Shown: positions 44,885 through 55,600 of the stretch, one piece after another
Position numbering within the stretch: position 1 is the stretch's first letter
How the letters are laid out: each line of letters starts with the position of its first letter
Origin: Coriolopsis trogii
Taxonomy: Eukaryota; Basidiomycota; Agaricomycetes; Polyporales; Polyporaceae
Reading direction: 5' to 3'
Length of the DNA stretch: 64,000 bases
NCBI GenBank assembly: GCA_020543525.1
Contig: JAHYIO010000039.1
Coordinates: forward strand, 930,001-994,000
Position numbers and translations under genes: made by a program
Notes under the pieces: model-generated
Database searches by the model: none
What the model saw: the letters and a program-made list of their open reading frames with translations, nothing else
Told to the model about the DNA's origin: nothing

Positions 44885-46107
44885 ATGTCAGAGACGAACC
44901 AGGAACTAACACAACAATTCTATTCTCGCACTCAATCAACGATCTCTGGTTGGGTCGTTATCTTGATCCGGTACATCTCTCAACTCAACGGACGTACTGG
45001 ATAGAGCTCTCTGGGAAACTCGACTTGTTGAAGGATGGGACATCAACATCCGACGTTATCGAGATAGTCGCAGCCGAGCTCGCAAGGCTGCGCAAAGAAT
45101 ACGCCGACGCGATTGCTTACCTGCCCAGCTATGATCAACGCCAGATTGACAAGGCGAGTCAACCGACACACACGCCATCCGCAACCATGCTGAGCGTGTT
45201 TTAGCAACTCAAGGATGTTGAGGCGCGGCTGGAGAGTCTTAGGGCCTCATCAGCGCCAAAGTCCAAGTTTGCCTTCAAGAGAAAGGCAGCGAAACCCGCA
45301 TCCTCAACCCCCACTTCAACGAAAGCGTCCGAATTGATTCCCTCTCAGGGGATGAGTGCGAAGAGTGTAAAGGCGGAGATACATACCTCTGGATTGACAC
45401 TCTCAGGACATTCCAACAGCTACCTTACGCTGTCATCACTGTCCTCTCCCTGGACCTCCGCCTCAGACCTGACGATCTCCGACCTGGATCACTGCGTAGT
45501 TAACCTCATCCCTTCTACAACTAGCCAGAGCAGTCCCATCGGCACAACCCTCACTGCGCTTCATGTCAGGAATTTGTCGGATACAGTGCTCATCCTACCG
45601 ATAATCACTGGCAGCGCGCTCCTCCATGACATGAAGAACTGCGTCATCATCCTGGGGAGCCGACAGGTGAGTGACACATTGAAACACACTCATCAACAAG
45701 GTGCAAGATCTGATCCCCACAAAACACATTGGCAGTTCCGGATGCACACATCATCTCACGTAGACGTTTACATCGCCATTTCATCGAACCCTATTATAGA
45801 GCACTGCTCCGCCATCCGCTTCGCAGACTACCCTGCGTTCCTCAGACGGCAGTTTGGTGATCTAGGCACGACTGAACCGGTGCGTCACCGCGGTCTCACC
45901 AGGATCACCGAGAACGCGATGCTAATTCATTTTTGTATTTCGCAGAGTAATTACATGGCCGTCCAAGACTTCTCCCATATTCGCGCGACCCCGTCGCCGA
46001 ATTGGTCCGCTCTTCTAGCTGACGCGATGGTTGACGAGGAACGATTGCCCCTCGCAGACAGGGATGCCAAAGACGTCCTGGAACGTCTACTTCCTCTTCG
46101 GTCATGA
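44885..46107 (+). CDS. TBCC: Tubulin-binding cofactor C
   Basis: Cofactor C acts in the final step of alpha/beta-tubulin dimer folding, stimulating GTP hydrolysis with cofactors D and E. Exons 44885-44948, 45005-45153, 45205-45666, 45736-45879 and 45946-46107 (326 aa). The N-terminal helical region (FYSRTQSTISELSGKLDLL ... YLPSYDQRQIDK) matches the family. The TBCC beta-helix domain includes CVVNLIP, ILGSRQFRMHTSSHVDVY, SNPIIEHCSAIRFADYP (with the conserved Arg of the Q-F-R-M-H segment) and ends NYMAVQDFSHIRATPSPNW. The second intron, 45154-45204, begins GCGAGT and ends TTTTAG: a GC-AG intron needed to reach the rest of the protein. The first intron has an unusual GTTGGG donor. Confidence 0.92.
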
Positions 46108-46952
46108 GTACCCTTCCCATCCTTGTAGACGAGCCGCTGTCCCCACGCACGGGCACCACGGTCTGCTACAACATTCTCCATCGGTCAATAATGCACGCTG
46201 CATGTCTTTCGAGACTCGAGACTGAATCGCTCTTCAAGCTGTGCCGCCACCAAATGATTGCAGGACTGTAAGAACAAGCGCACGGAGGATCGATCCTCGG
46301 TACATATGCCGTTACCGTCGAGCAATGAATCGACTTGTTCACAGCTGTTGCCATGAAGACGACGAAGGTTGCGCAGCTGTCGTGAGCCGCACAGTCCTCA
46401 AAGGATGTCAGAAACCTCCTGTCCTCTGGCTCAACGAATCTGCCATGACTGAGAAATCTCAACATAGGAAGCTTCATAATGCGCACGCTCCCAGCCGTTT
46501 GTCAATTCGCGAGACAATCACCAACCGGCATACTGCACCGCCCCCTGAAGATGATCACTGAGCACAGCGGCGTACGAGTCTAAGTATACATTATCGCTCG
46601 GCAGTATGAAGGGAACGCATACGTATGTAAAGACGACGTTCGTGCTAACGCCTATCCGCTTCCCTTCCCCTACCGTCTTTGTTCTGGGCACGGTGTGCTC
46701 AGCCCGTGTCAACCTCGAGCCTCGAGGTCTTGTCCGCGTCCGGCATTGAGTTGCCCTTCTATTCACCTGCACAGCGTACCGCCCTGATTTCGTCTTCACA
46801 CCCGCCCCGTCTCTGGCCTGCTACCAGCTGTCCGTGCTCCTCCCCTCGCCCTGCTCCCGCGTCGATTGCGGTCTATTCCTCGTCAACCATTCTTTTGCAT
46901 ACTATCTACCCGAACCCGCCACGGCTAGCATCCCGACTTTCACTCCGCAAGT
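46108..46952. other. Gene-free intergenic region
   Basis: 3' flank of TBCC and upstream region of the Cys-rich-headed gene. Pyrimidine-rich just before 46953. No supported gene. Confidence 0.5.
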
Positions 46953-48028
46953 ATGTCTGGCTTTGAAGACCTGTTGGGATGCTTCGGAATATGCTGTCTC
47001 TGCTGCGTTTGTGAGTCCGCCCTGCGTCATAGCTCGCTCATCCGAATCAAACCTCCCACTACTGCCAGGCATCGAGGGCGTACAAAACAGCAATCACTGG
47101 TGTTTCATGCGTACGTCTCTTCCTCCTCGCCTTGAGACCTATCCACACACCCAACCATCCCACAATATCCGCGTCCCTCAGTCGCCCAAACCGCCCACGC
47201 TGACGAACCTCGTCACTCGCAGAATGCTGCAACGGCCGGCGCTACCGTATCCGCGGCGAGAGCGGCGGGTGCTGCGCCTGCAAGCGCGCCATGACCGACG
47301 ACGACTTCGAGCGGACCGTCGAGCAACTGTACGGACCCAACCTGGACGGCAGCAAGCCCGACGACCTCCGGGGCAAGTCCACGCACGTCGTCGAGCTCCA
47401 GCCGCTCCCTCGACCCTCGATGGAAACCCTGGCGCGTCCTACGACAACATCGCGCTCTGCGGTACCCCCCGCGCTGCCGGGCGACGAGGCGGACGACAGG
47501 GAGCGGGCGATCCTCGAGTCCCGGAGGGGTGCCAACGACCGCACGTCTGAATGGGTCGCCCAGCATGGCACTGGCAAGAGCCTTGACGCGGCGCGCCGAG
47601 AGCGTTCCCGATCGCACTCGCGAGCGCACCGACCGCACAGATCGGAGCCGAACGCACTCCGGAGCGCGGCGCCCGGCGATGGGCGGACACATCGTCCTCA
47701 CACGTCGGAGAGCCGCGGTCAAGGGGATGGAGACGGAGACGGAGACGGAGACGAGGGTGATATCGGGGCTTCGCGCGAGTCGATCTCGTACACGTCGCAT
47801 TCGCAGCGGGGGCGCAGGGAAGGGGAGCAACCACGGCTGGAGATCCCGTCGAGCCTGATGCCAGCTGGTCCGCGCTCCGTCGCGCCCACACAAGTGCCTT
47901 TCGATCTGGGACCGGCGCAGGCGCAGGTCATTACACCGCATGGGTCGCCCAACAGGGCTAGGGGCCTGGACAACCATGGGGATGCGCATCAAGACGCAAC
48001 TGAGGGGCATTTTGGTGTCATGGACTAG
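46953..48028 (+). CDS. Protein with Cys-rich N-terminus and charged tail, unknown
   Basis: Exons 46953-47010, 47069-47110 and 47223-48028 (301 aa), phase 1 at both introns (58 and 112 nt). The first approximately 55 residues carry 13 Cys in clusters (GCFGICCLCCVC, WCFMQCC, GGCCACK), with no typical signal peptide. Such heads can be palmitoylated or bind metal; neither is shown. The remainder is hydrophilic and probably disordered, with an Arg/His/Ser-rich stretch (RRERSRSHSRAHRPHR), a GDGDGDGD run encoded by a hexanucleotide repeat, and Pro-rich parts. No known domain. The two upstream exons are too short for most ORF searches, which would start at the internal ATG of exon 3. Confidence 0.75.
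47729..47752 (+). repeat. Coding hexanucleotide microsatellite (GGAGAC)4
   Basis: Four perfect units, in frame, encoding alternating Gly-Asp. Length variation between strains would change the protein by two residues per unit. Confidence 0.8.
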
Positions 48029-48224
48029 TGGGTCTTGGAGTGATTGAGCAGTGTAAATACAGGACGCAATACGCTTTCATAGTATTTTTTGGGGAAATCA
48101 GGTTTGGTCATCCTCTCTCTACATGATTGGGCGAGAACTAGGATGAGGACTCACCTAGGAGACAACCTGAGAGGGTGAGACGGCATCCTATTCTGGCGTA
48201 TAGCACATGCATATACCCGTCCGC

Positions 48225-49171
48225 TCATGTCCGCTCCTCCTTAGACCGCGTCTCAAGGAGTTCGACCAGCCTGGCCGCGAGGCCGTCGGTGAGTTGCAGC
48301 ACCCCGTCAGCTGTGCATAGACGATAGGATGGCATGGGCTGGTACGTGTCCGCAAGGATCTGGATGAGATCATAATGGCTGAGCTTCTCGGACGAGCATA
48401 GAGTGTATGACCGATGTACCTCGCCGTTTTCTACGCGTACAGACGCAATGATATCATCTGGGTCGCCTATACGTCCCAGAGCAGGCACGTTGCGATTGTC
48501 TTGTACGTGGGCTTCGTGTCAAGAGAGCACCTTCCTTGAGACATAGAAGCTACGCACCATGTATATGCATCCACCCCTCGCGGATCTGTACCGCGCCGTT
48601 CTTTTGTACCTCGTCCGCCCCGTCGTGCAACGCAGACTGAATCGCCTGGTGAAGAACTTCTCGGAAAGCCTCTGTACGTGCGTGAGAAGACGGCCGCTCG
48701 CACACGCCGACAAGCATGCAGAGGTGGTATGTCACTAGACGTACCGTTCTCGACGAAGTCGTTAAGTCCCGCGCCCTCTCCTTCGCCGCTTGCAGGGAGC
48801 CATCCAATGACAGAAGCAGACATAATAGACGAAGGAGGACTGGACAAGAACGAAAGCGCATACACAGGGTGCGTTGAGGAGAGCGGCGTCGGCGGCGTGA
48901 AGAGATGGTAGAACAAGTCTGGTCGGTCGGGGTCCGGGAACGTCTCCGCGACGCCGTTTTCAGTCTGAGATGTCGTAAAACTTCTTGTGAAGCGTTCGCA
49001 AGGCTTCCTCGATGTGTTTGCTTGCTGGCGAATAAATCGCGTGCAAAGCGTGTGTAGAGATAATGTGTGACGAGAAGAGAGTGAGAGGGCAGCGCATGCT
49101 CTTCTTTGGGATATCAGGACATAGGTAGTGTTCGGCCTGCGTAAGAGTCCAAGAGTTGCGCGAGAAGCCAT
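48225..49171 (-). CDS. Probable mitochondrial protein of unknown function
   Basis: Exons 49171-48745, 48671-48558, 48499-48420 and 48359-48225 (251 aa), all phases consistent. The N-terminus is Arg/Ser/Leu-rich and acid-free (MASRATLGLLRRPNTTYV... RSFTTSQ), a mitochondrial-presequence look. The conserved-looking core: LFYHLFTPPTPLSSTHPVYA, GLNDFVENEAFREVLHQAI, GAVQIREGWMHIHDNRNVP, ALGRIGDPDDIIASVRV, TYQPMPSYRLCTADG. It resembles an unnamed fungal family; no enzyme motif recognised. The last intron (60 nt) is a multiple of three without a stop, so intron retention adds 20 residues. It was removed because VENGE then joins directly to the TYQPMPSYR region. Confidence 0.72.
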
Positions 49172-49968
49172 TGGAGAGACTAGAATGAAGCTAGAGTACT
49201 AGAACAAGATGGTAACAGTGGACTCTATACCCGACGATGACAGTCTTTGACAAAGTTCAGGCGAGAGGCGCTCAAGCCAGAGACTACTCGGTGCCCATGA
49301 CGTAACTCTGGAAGCAGAGGTATACTTATTCGTCTTCGGCGACCTTACTGTACGTGTTGCCTGCATATGGGTGCGCAATCACGGTCAAACTCGTGATACA
49401 TCATGTCAGTGAATGGTTAGAGGTGGAAGGCTCTCATGTATATACCTCTTGAGAATTTCCCCATCTCAGCCGTGTGCAGGATTCGGTGCACAACGCGGCC
49501 TCTGCCAGTGACAAACCTGACTTGAAGCAATGAGTACTCCAGAGGGGTGCGTCCTGATACGCAGTGATAGCGCGTGGTCATTTGTGCATGGGTGTCTGAG
49601 AGCTTGTCTAGATCTCCGTTCTGTCAAGTAGTGTCACAGGTCGGTCTGAGTGCGTGTTGCTGCACTCGTTGCATGTGGAGCACAGCGGTGTGACAATATA
49701 TGCTGGTGGTTGATCACGAAGCACAGGATAAATAAGTTCCCACCATCAATACAGCTACGATTGCCAGGCAGATATAGTGCGGCGTGCTCAACAAGTTGAA
49801 CTAGAGACTCGGAGCCGGATCCTTGATCCATACGTCCATTGATACAACGGAGCGCGGCAGAGTATCAAGTCATTGAATGTGGTATCAATAAAATCAGTCT
49901 GAGGAGACGAACGAACCATGTTGAGACGACTCACGGAGAGTACCAAACAAGAGGGTAACCGAAGTCCC
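49172..49968. other. Gene-free intergenic region
   Basis: Upstream region of the mitochondrial-type gene and 3' flank of the first Cys-rich microgene; no supported gene. Confidence 0.5.
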
Positions 49969-50371
49969 CTAGGTAGCGGCGGTAGTCACGGGATTAGCAG
50001 ACATGGGTCCCTGTGCGGCCGGCTGTTCAGAGACAGCAGGTGCGCCGCCATTCTGGCGGGCAGCAAATTCATCCTCGTCGAACGACTTGTTGCAGCAAGA
50101 GCCGCAACACCCGGCTGACCGGCTGGTGCTCTCTGAGCCGGGGCCTGGCTCTGCAGGCCATCGTCAGTGTTGAAAAGAGCAATACGAATTGATGTGAACA
50201 TTTGCAACGGTACGTACTGGTGAAGCAGTACATATTGAGAGATTGAGAGCATGCCGCGCCTGAGGACAAAAGGCAACATGAGTACAAAGTTTTATCCGGC
50301 TGCGCGTTCAGCTCAGTGAACTTACAGCACCCTCCACAGCAAGACAAGCAGCATTCGTCACAAGCATCCAT
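49969..50371 (-). CDS. Small Cys-rich protein, tandem copy A (89 aa)
   Basis: Three exons, 50371-50326, 50259-50218 and 50150-49969, summing to 90 codons including the stop. Start MDACDECCLSCCGGCCAAC; a second Cys cluster AGCCGSCCNKSFDEDEF sits in exon 3; 15 Cys of 89 residues. No signal peptide, so not a classical secreted effector; metal binding or palmitoylation are possibilities only. Introns of 66 and 67 nt are at the same positions and phases (1 and 1) as in copy B, 1,145 bp away, which strongly supports both models. A TATA-like CCATATAAGG lies about 140 bp upstream. A stop-to-stop scan alone would miss it because exons 1 and 2 are 46 and 42 nt. Confidence 0.8.
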
Positions 50372-51092
50372 GGTGTGTTTGGGTATGAGGAAGTGAACGT
50401 GAGTGTTTGAGCTTAGATGCTCGTGGAAATAGGCCCCAGGGGGGCGGTGAGAGGAGCGATGACGAAAGGCAAACACAGATGCCGGTGGTTGAGACAGAAT
50501 GTCACTTACCTTATATGGAGCTGAACTTGCACAGCTTCACACGTCGGAACTCCGTTGAACGGACTCTAGCGAACTGGTCGGGCACTGCGCATAGGAGAGG
50601 ACAATGACTTGCTTGTGACCATGCGCCCATACATGTGCTACTGGTTCGAGTGTATTTTCCACTATGGCTCGCTATAGGCGAGCTACAAAGTTCGTCTAAC
50701 AGTCACTACAAAACGCGTCGCCGCCTCCGCCCGATTGACGTCGGGAGTACACAACAGGGATTCACGACGTACTTGAGAAGGAGGGCAAAGGGTCAGACAC
50801 CTCAAGCGTAAGGCAAATATTTCGCAACCTCGTCGCTCAGTTAGGGAGCACAAGATTGAAAATTGCGCACGATCTATGCAGGTACATTGACTGGCCTGGT
50901 CTGATAACGCGACATCCTCAGCCTAAGTCGTACCTAAGGGCCAATTCCATCACCCGAAAACCTCATTGTTCATTGATGATACAACGGAGAACAGCGAACC
51001 ATTCGAGTCCTATCACGAGGACGTGAGCCTGTTGAGTTGGAAGAAACTCATTGATGTGACCCACGTAGAGCATGGAAACGGAGGACCGCCAA
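50372..51092. other. Spacer between the two Cys-rich genes
   Basis: Contains copy A's promoter. Its sequence upstream of A (near 50480-50520 and 50690-50750) resembles the region upstream of B (near 51605-51650 and 51865-51925), showing that the promoter was duplicated together with the gene. Confidence 0.6.
50509..50518 (-). promoter_or_regulatory. TATA-like box of Cys-rich copy A
   Basis: Minus-strand CCATATAAGG, about 140 bp upstream of the ATG, at the position matching the TATA-like site of copy B and inside similar flanking sequence. Confidence 0.5.
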
Positions 51093-51516
51093 CTACTCAG
51101 GAATGGTTTCGGTTGCTGTCGTGGGTCTGTCAGACATGGGTACCCGAGGGGTCGGCTGTTGAGAGATAGCAGATGCATCCCCATTCCGGCGCGTAGGAAG
51201 GTCGTCCTCATCGAATGACTTCTTACAGCACACGCCGCAAAACCCAGCTGACCGGCTGGTGCTTCCTGAACCAAGACCTACCTCTGTGGGACATCATCAG
51301 CCTTACCACAAACAGTATTACAAGTGAATGCAAGTATGTAACAAAGGACGTACTGGTGATGTAGTACATGTCGAGAGGTTCAGTACATCCTAAACCTGTA
51401 AACGGAAGGCAGCGTGAGTACGAAGTTCTCGTCTACGTAAGTTTGAGCTGCGCATCGGGTTGGAACTTACAGCATCCTCCACAGCATGCGATGCAGCATT
51501 CCCGGCAACCAGCCAT
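51093..51516 (-). CDS. Small Cys-rich protein, tandem copy B (92 aa)
   Basis: Three exons, 51516-51471, 51395-51354 and 51283-51093, 93 codons including the stop. Start MAGCRECCIACCGGCC, exon 2 LGCTEPLDMYYITK, exon 3 STSRSAGFCGVCCKKSFDED. Exons 1 and 2 have exactly the same lengths as in copy A (46 and 42 nt), with the same intron phases; introns are 75 and 70 nt. One Cys in exon 2 and one in the exon 3 cluster present in copy A are replaced (Tyr and Phe). Function unknown, as for copy A. Confidence 0.8.
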
Positions 51517-52624
51517 GTTGAATGAGTTTGAATGAGTTTGGAGAGAGGTAAAAGGGTATCCTTCGATGTAGAGATACGTCTGCGAAGAGGAGTAATGACT
51601 ACAGATGCTGGTGATTGAGGCAAGACAGCGACACTTGCCTGGTATATATGGAGTCCATTGTACATAGCCCTACGGGCCGGAAGTGGAACCTTCTGAACGT
51701 CTTGAACTCTCTGCACTAATGCGCCATCTGAGTGTTAACTGCCTCGCACATGGCCATGTATCTTGAAATACATAACCCCAAAATAGAGCCGAATCCCTAC
51801 CGTAGCTTGCTGGATCGCAATTGTTCAGATCTTGTCTGCATAGATTCGGCGAGCTAGTTCGTTCAAACAGTATGACATGACGTCACGCCGCCTCTGCCGA
51901 ATTGACATTGACAGTACGTCCTGCGCCTTCACAACGTGGGTGGGGCCACATATAAGGCAGACGAATGGGGAGCTACGTCGAAGTTAAGCTCTTCCAATTC
52001 TGACATCCCATCATGCTCGCAAAACTTACACGTGGTCAAACAGCGGCTTTCACGGGGTCAGTCGGTTTTCGTCGCGGCGAGGAAATTTCATTGATCATAC
52101 TATCTGTCTTCCAAGCTAGACGTCAATGGACATGCGTTTACAACGAGGTGTGATTGCAGCACGCAGATGTGTGCAGAGAGAATTACGTACCTGACAAGCT
52201 CGCCTTCGGCGCCTGGAATCACCGCGACAGGACTTCATACTTCCTGCACACATGGGGAAGCTCAGCTGCGCAAGGACTGAGTTCGACAGCCGTTGCGTCA
52301 TGAGGGCGTGGCGGCAGACGGAGTGGTCCTGGAGAAGTTCAAGAGGCGTCTACATCCAGTGCGCGGTCACATGCTGATACGCGAGCGCGTGTAAGCCGGC
52401 CCTGAAGACGTTGTTGAACGCGGATTTCGAACATGCGCATCACAGCGCCAAGTACCCGACGCGTCCCCTACGCACTCTTCCGTCCTCCATTGTCGTGCTT
52501 CCCTCAAATTCCTGCCTTGTCCGTAGCGGCCGACTCTAGGACTCTGCACGCCCGTTGACGACACCCTCAAGCATCATCCTCAAGACCCATATCGACTGGA
52601 CATGTTCTGAACTCACCTCCGGAA
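51517..52624. other. Gene-free intergenic region
   Basis: Divergent spacer between Cys-rich copy B and the very large plus-strand gene; includes the duplicated upstream block of copy B (to about 51930). The part nearest 52625 should be the promoter and leader of the large gene. Confidence 0.5.
51641..51651 (-). promoter_or_regulatory. TATA-like box of Cys-rich copy B
   Basis: Minus-strand CCATATATACC about 130 bp upstream of the ATG. A palindromic TGACGTCA (CRE/ATF-like) lies further upstream at 51878-51885. Confidence 0.5.
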
Positions 52625-55600
52625 ATGAGCAACTATTCATCCTCAATAGGGGGTCCCAGATCGCCCCTCTTTGGGACCGCGACATTCTCCACCTTATCAC
52701 CAACCCAAACCCCTTACTCCTCGTCCAATCTGTCCTATACCGAACGCTCAGGTGCGCTGTCACCTGCAGTGTGCGAGCACGCATGACTTATGCTCTCTTT
52801 GCTTTCAGTGACTCCGATTGGCTCCAACACTGGCAGCGAGATTTCCTCCCCTCGCCAAATGAGGAGGATTGTTGTGTCGCCGTCTCCTGACGATGAATCC
52901 GACGGATATTCTGACGAGAACTCGATTGATGACATCCGCGAAGTGGAGGCTACCTTGAGCATGGTCGACGACGAGATCGCCCACACGGAAGACGCTTTGA
53001 CGGAATGGTCTCGCGGATCGGGTTCTGTCGTCACTTCTTCTTCTTACACCGGTCAGTACAGCGCCGTGACCTCTGCGACGCCGTCGAGCTACATATCGGA
53101 AGGCTATCGCACCATGACGGATGCGCTGCTCGACCGCGAACGTCGAGTACTCAGCACCATTTCTGAGCGCACCGAAGAACGCTCGCGGCCGAATTCATTC
53201 GCACAGTCCGGAAGTACCCCTGGAAGCCGACCCGTCACTCAGTACGCAAACCCTTCGGGCAACCGGGCGTCGGGCTATCTCGACGACAGGACTTCTCCTG
53301 CGCTGCATACACGCTCTGCTACCGACCCCAACGGTACACCAGGTCATGCCTCTGGTCGCGTTCTCAACGTTCCGGGACGCCGTGCCGGTGAACTGATTGC
53401 ATTCTTCGAGGAAAAGCAATCGACGGGCAGAGAGTCTCCTCGCCTCTTTGGTCATACACGGACTCTTTCTGCTCCCATGGGTCCACGGTCTCCTGCTCCC
53501 CGATCGCCCGGACCTCGATCCCCAAGCCCATACACCACGACCATGAGCCAGTCTATGTCAACCTTCGGCCATACCGCGAGTACTTCGTATGGCTACGGCT
53601 CGTCCACGTATGGGTACAGTAGTCGCCCTTCGTCGCCTACCAAGAGCAGGGCGGGATCATCTGTATCGTCCTCTGGGCCAATCACTACTATGTCTTCCTT
53701 CATGTCTCCGACTGCACGCGGGACGACGCTTTCCACCGACTCCCGATTCCAACCCACCAGTACTGACACCTATACGCACACGCGCAGCGGGAGCGGGAGC
53801 GGTACGTACATGAATGGCACGACGACGACGTCAGGCACCTACACGAACACTTTCACCGGTTTCACTACCACTGCGACGCCGACTGCGGGGTCTTCCTTGC
53901 GCCGCCCACAAACATCTCCGCGCTCTCCGCTTACCTCGGTGCGCAATATTGTCGCTGCGTGGAAGGAGCGCACCCCCTCTCTCAGCAAATCGGTTCGTTC
54001 CGGTACCACATCGCCTGAACCTACGCAACAGGGCGACGGACTGTTCAGCCTGCGGAGGCGCGCTGACCGTGGAGGGGCTCGTCTCAGGGACCGTGCACTC
54101 GGCGCAGTCGACGAGACGGGTCGACCCAGGGAGGCAGAGAGCGCGTACGATGCCGGCGCGAGCACAAGCGGGGATATCACCCTGAGCACCAGTGGCGTGC
54201 TCCCTGCGACCTTCGATATCGCCGAGTTGGGACAGTACGCCAATGCGGGCGCTACTCAGGAGGTGAGTTGCCTTACTCAGCGTATCTAATCTTATCGCCT
54301 CTCCCCGCCTCTTCCTGTGGTATCTGATGAAAGTGAGGGCATTCCTGACGTTCTCCTCTCTTGCAGCCGCTAAGGATCGGATTGCTATGGTACTTGAATG
54401 TTCATGCGCCTCCCCCGTACCGATGGCAACGATGCCAGGCTTTGCTGTATCCGCACATGCTCCTCCTCTCGTGGATCGCTCCTGGAGGAGGTAGAGGTAT
54501 AGTAACCCTTGACCTACTGAACTGTATAGAAGTGCGCTCCGTCCCTTCTCCTCAGCATCCGACCGCGCAGGACGATGTAGGAACCATCGCTGCTCGTATT
54601 CAGAGCGAGCAAGCCGAAGCTATGGGTGGTGATATCGGCGAAATGAGCTTGATGGAGACGCTTTGCCCCTTCCAGCTCATGTACAGCGACGGCATTGAGA
54701 GATTGGGGGCTGAGAGTGCACGTGAGCGAGTGAGATGGGTTAGTGCTATATGGTGCGTACACATCATCGAGGACATTGCATCGACCAAATAACTCATACG
54801 CCGCGTTACAGGGAGGTCTTGGACCGTGCAATCACAATCCCCGACCGTTCGAGTACTCGCTCGCCAACTGGGTCCATTCGGACTATACAGTCCATGACAA
54901 GCACCGCCAGTTCGCAGTCGGGGACCGGTTCGGCATCCACTGTGTACGTTCCGCCACTGGATGAGATGTCCGACATCCAGTCTCTGTCTGGGTCCAGCAG
55001 CCTTTCCCGCCGCCCGTCTTTGGCCTCCGCTCATCACACTCGCGCAACTGACGACGGCGCTGTGTCGTCGCAAGGTTACTTATACCCTGGTGATCCGCGA
55101 GTCATCGCGCCGAGCCGTAGCAGCTCCCTGCGGCGCACAAGCTCACTCACTGACCTTGACGAAGAGTTCGCCTCGGCGCTGCGCCGTGCCCGCGAGAGCC
55201 GCCCGGGCTTGGGCTTCGGACTTGGTCTCGCAGGCGGCATACCCATCGGAGAAGGATCGCCTGTCACTATTTCGAGCGGTCCCAACCTCGGTAGACCTGT
55301 ATACATGTCCCCGCCTCCCAGCGTCGGCAGAGGGTCAGACAAGAAGAGCCGCGGATCCGAGACGTCGAGCTCTGTGACAGACGACGCGTTCTTCAGCGCG
55401 AGCTCCGCCCCGACATCGAGCTACTACTCATCCTCTTCCTTCACGCGCGCTCTCACTGGCACCGAGACAAGGACGGGTACAGGACTCGTTACCGACGAGT
55501 CTATCGAGATCACCTCCGGATCCGGTACACAGATCGTGCAGTCCACGCTCTCATACCGTGGCACAGATTCTGCATCTCATCTTGGTGACTCCCACACAGG

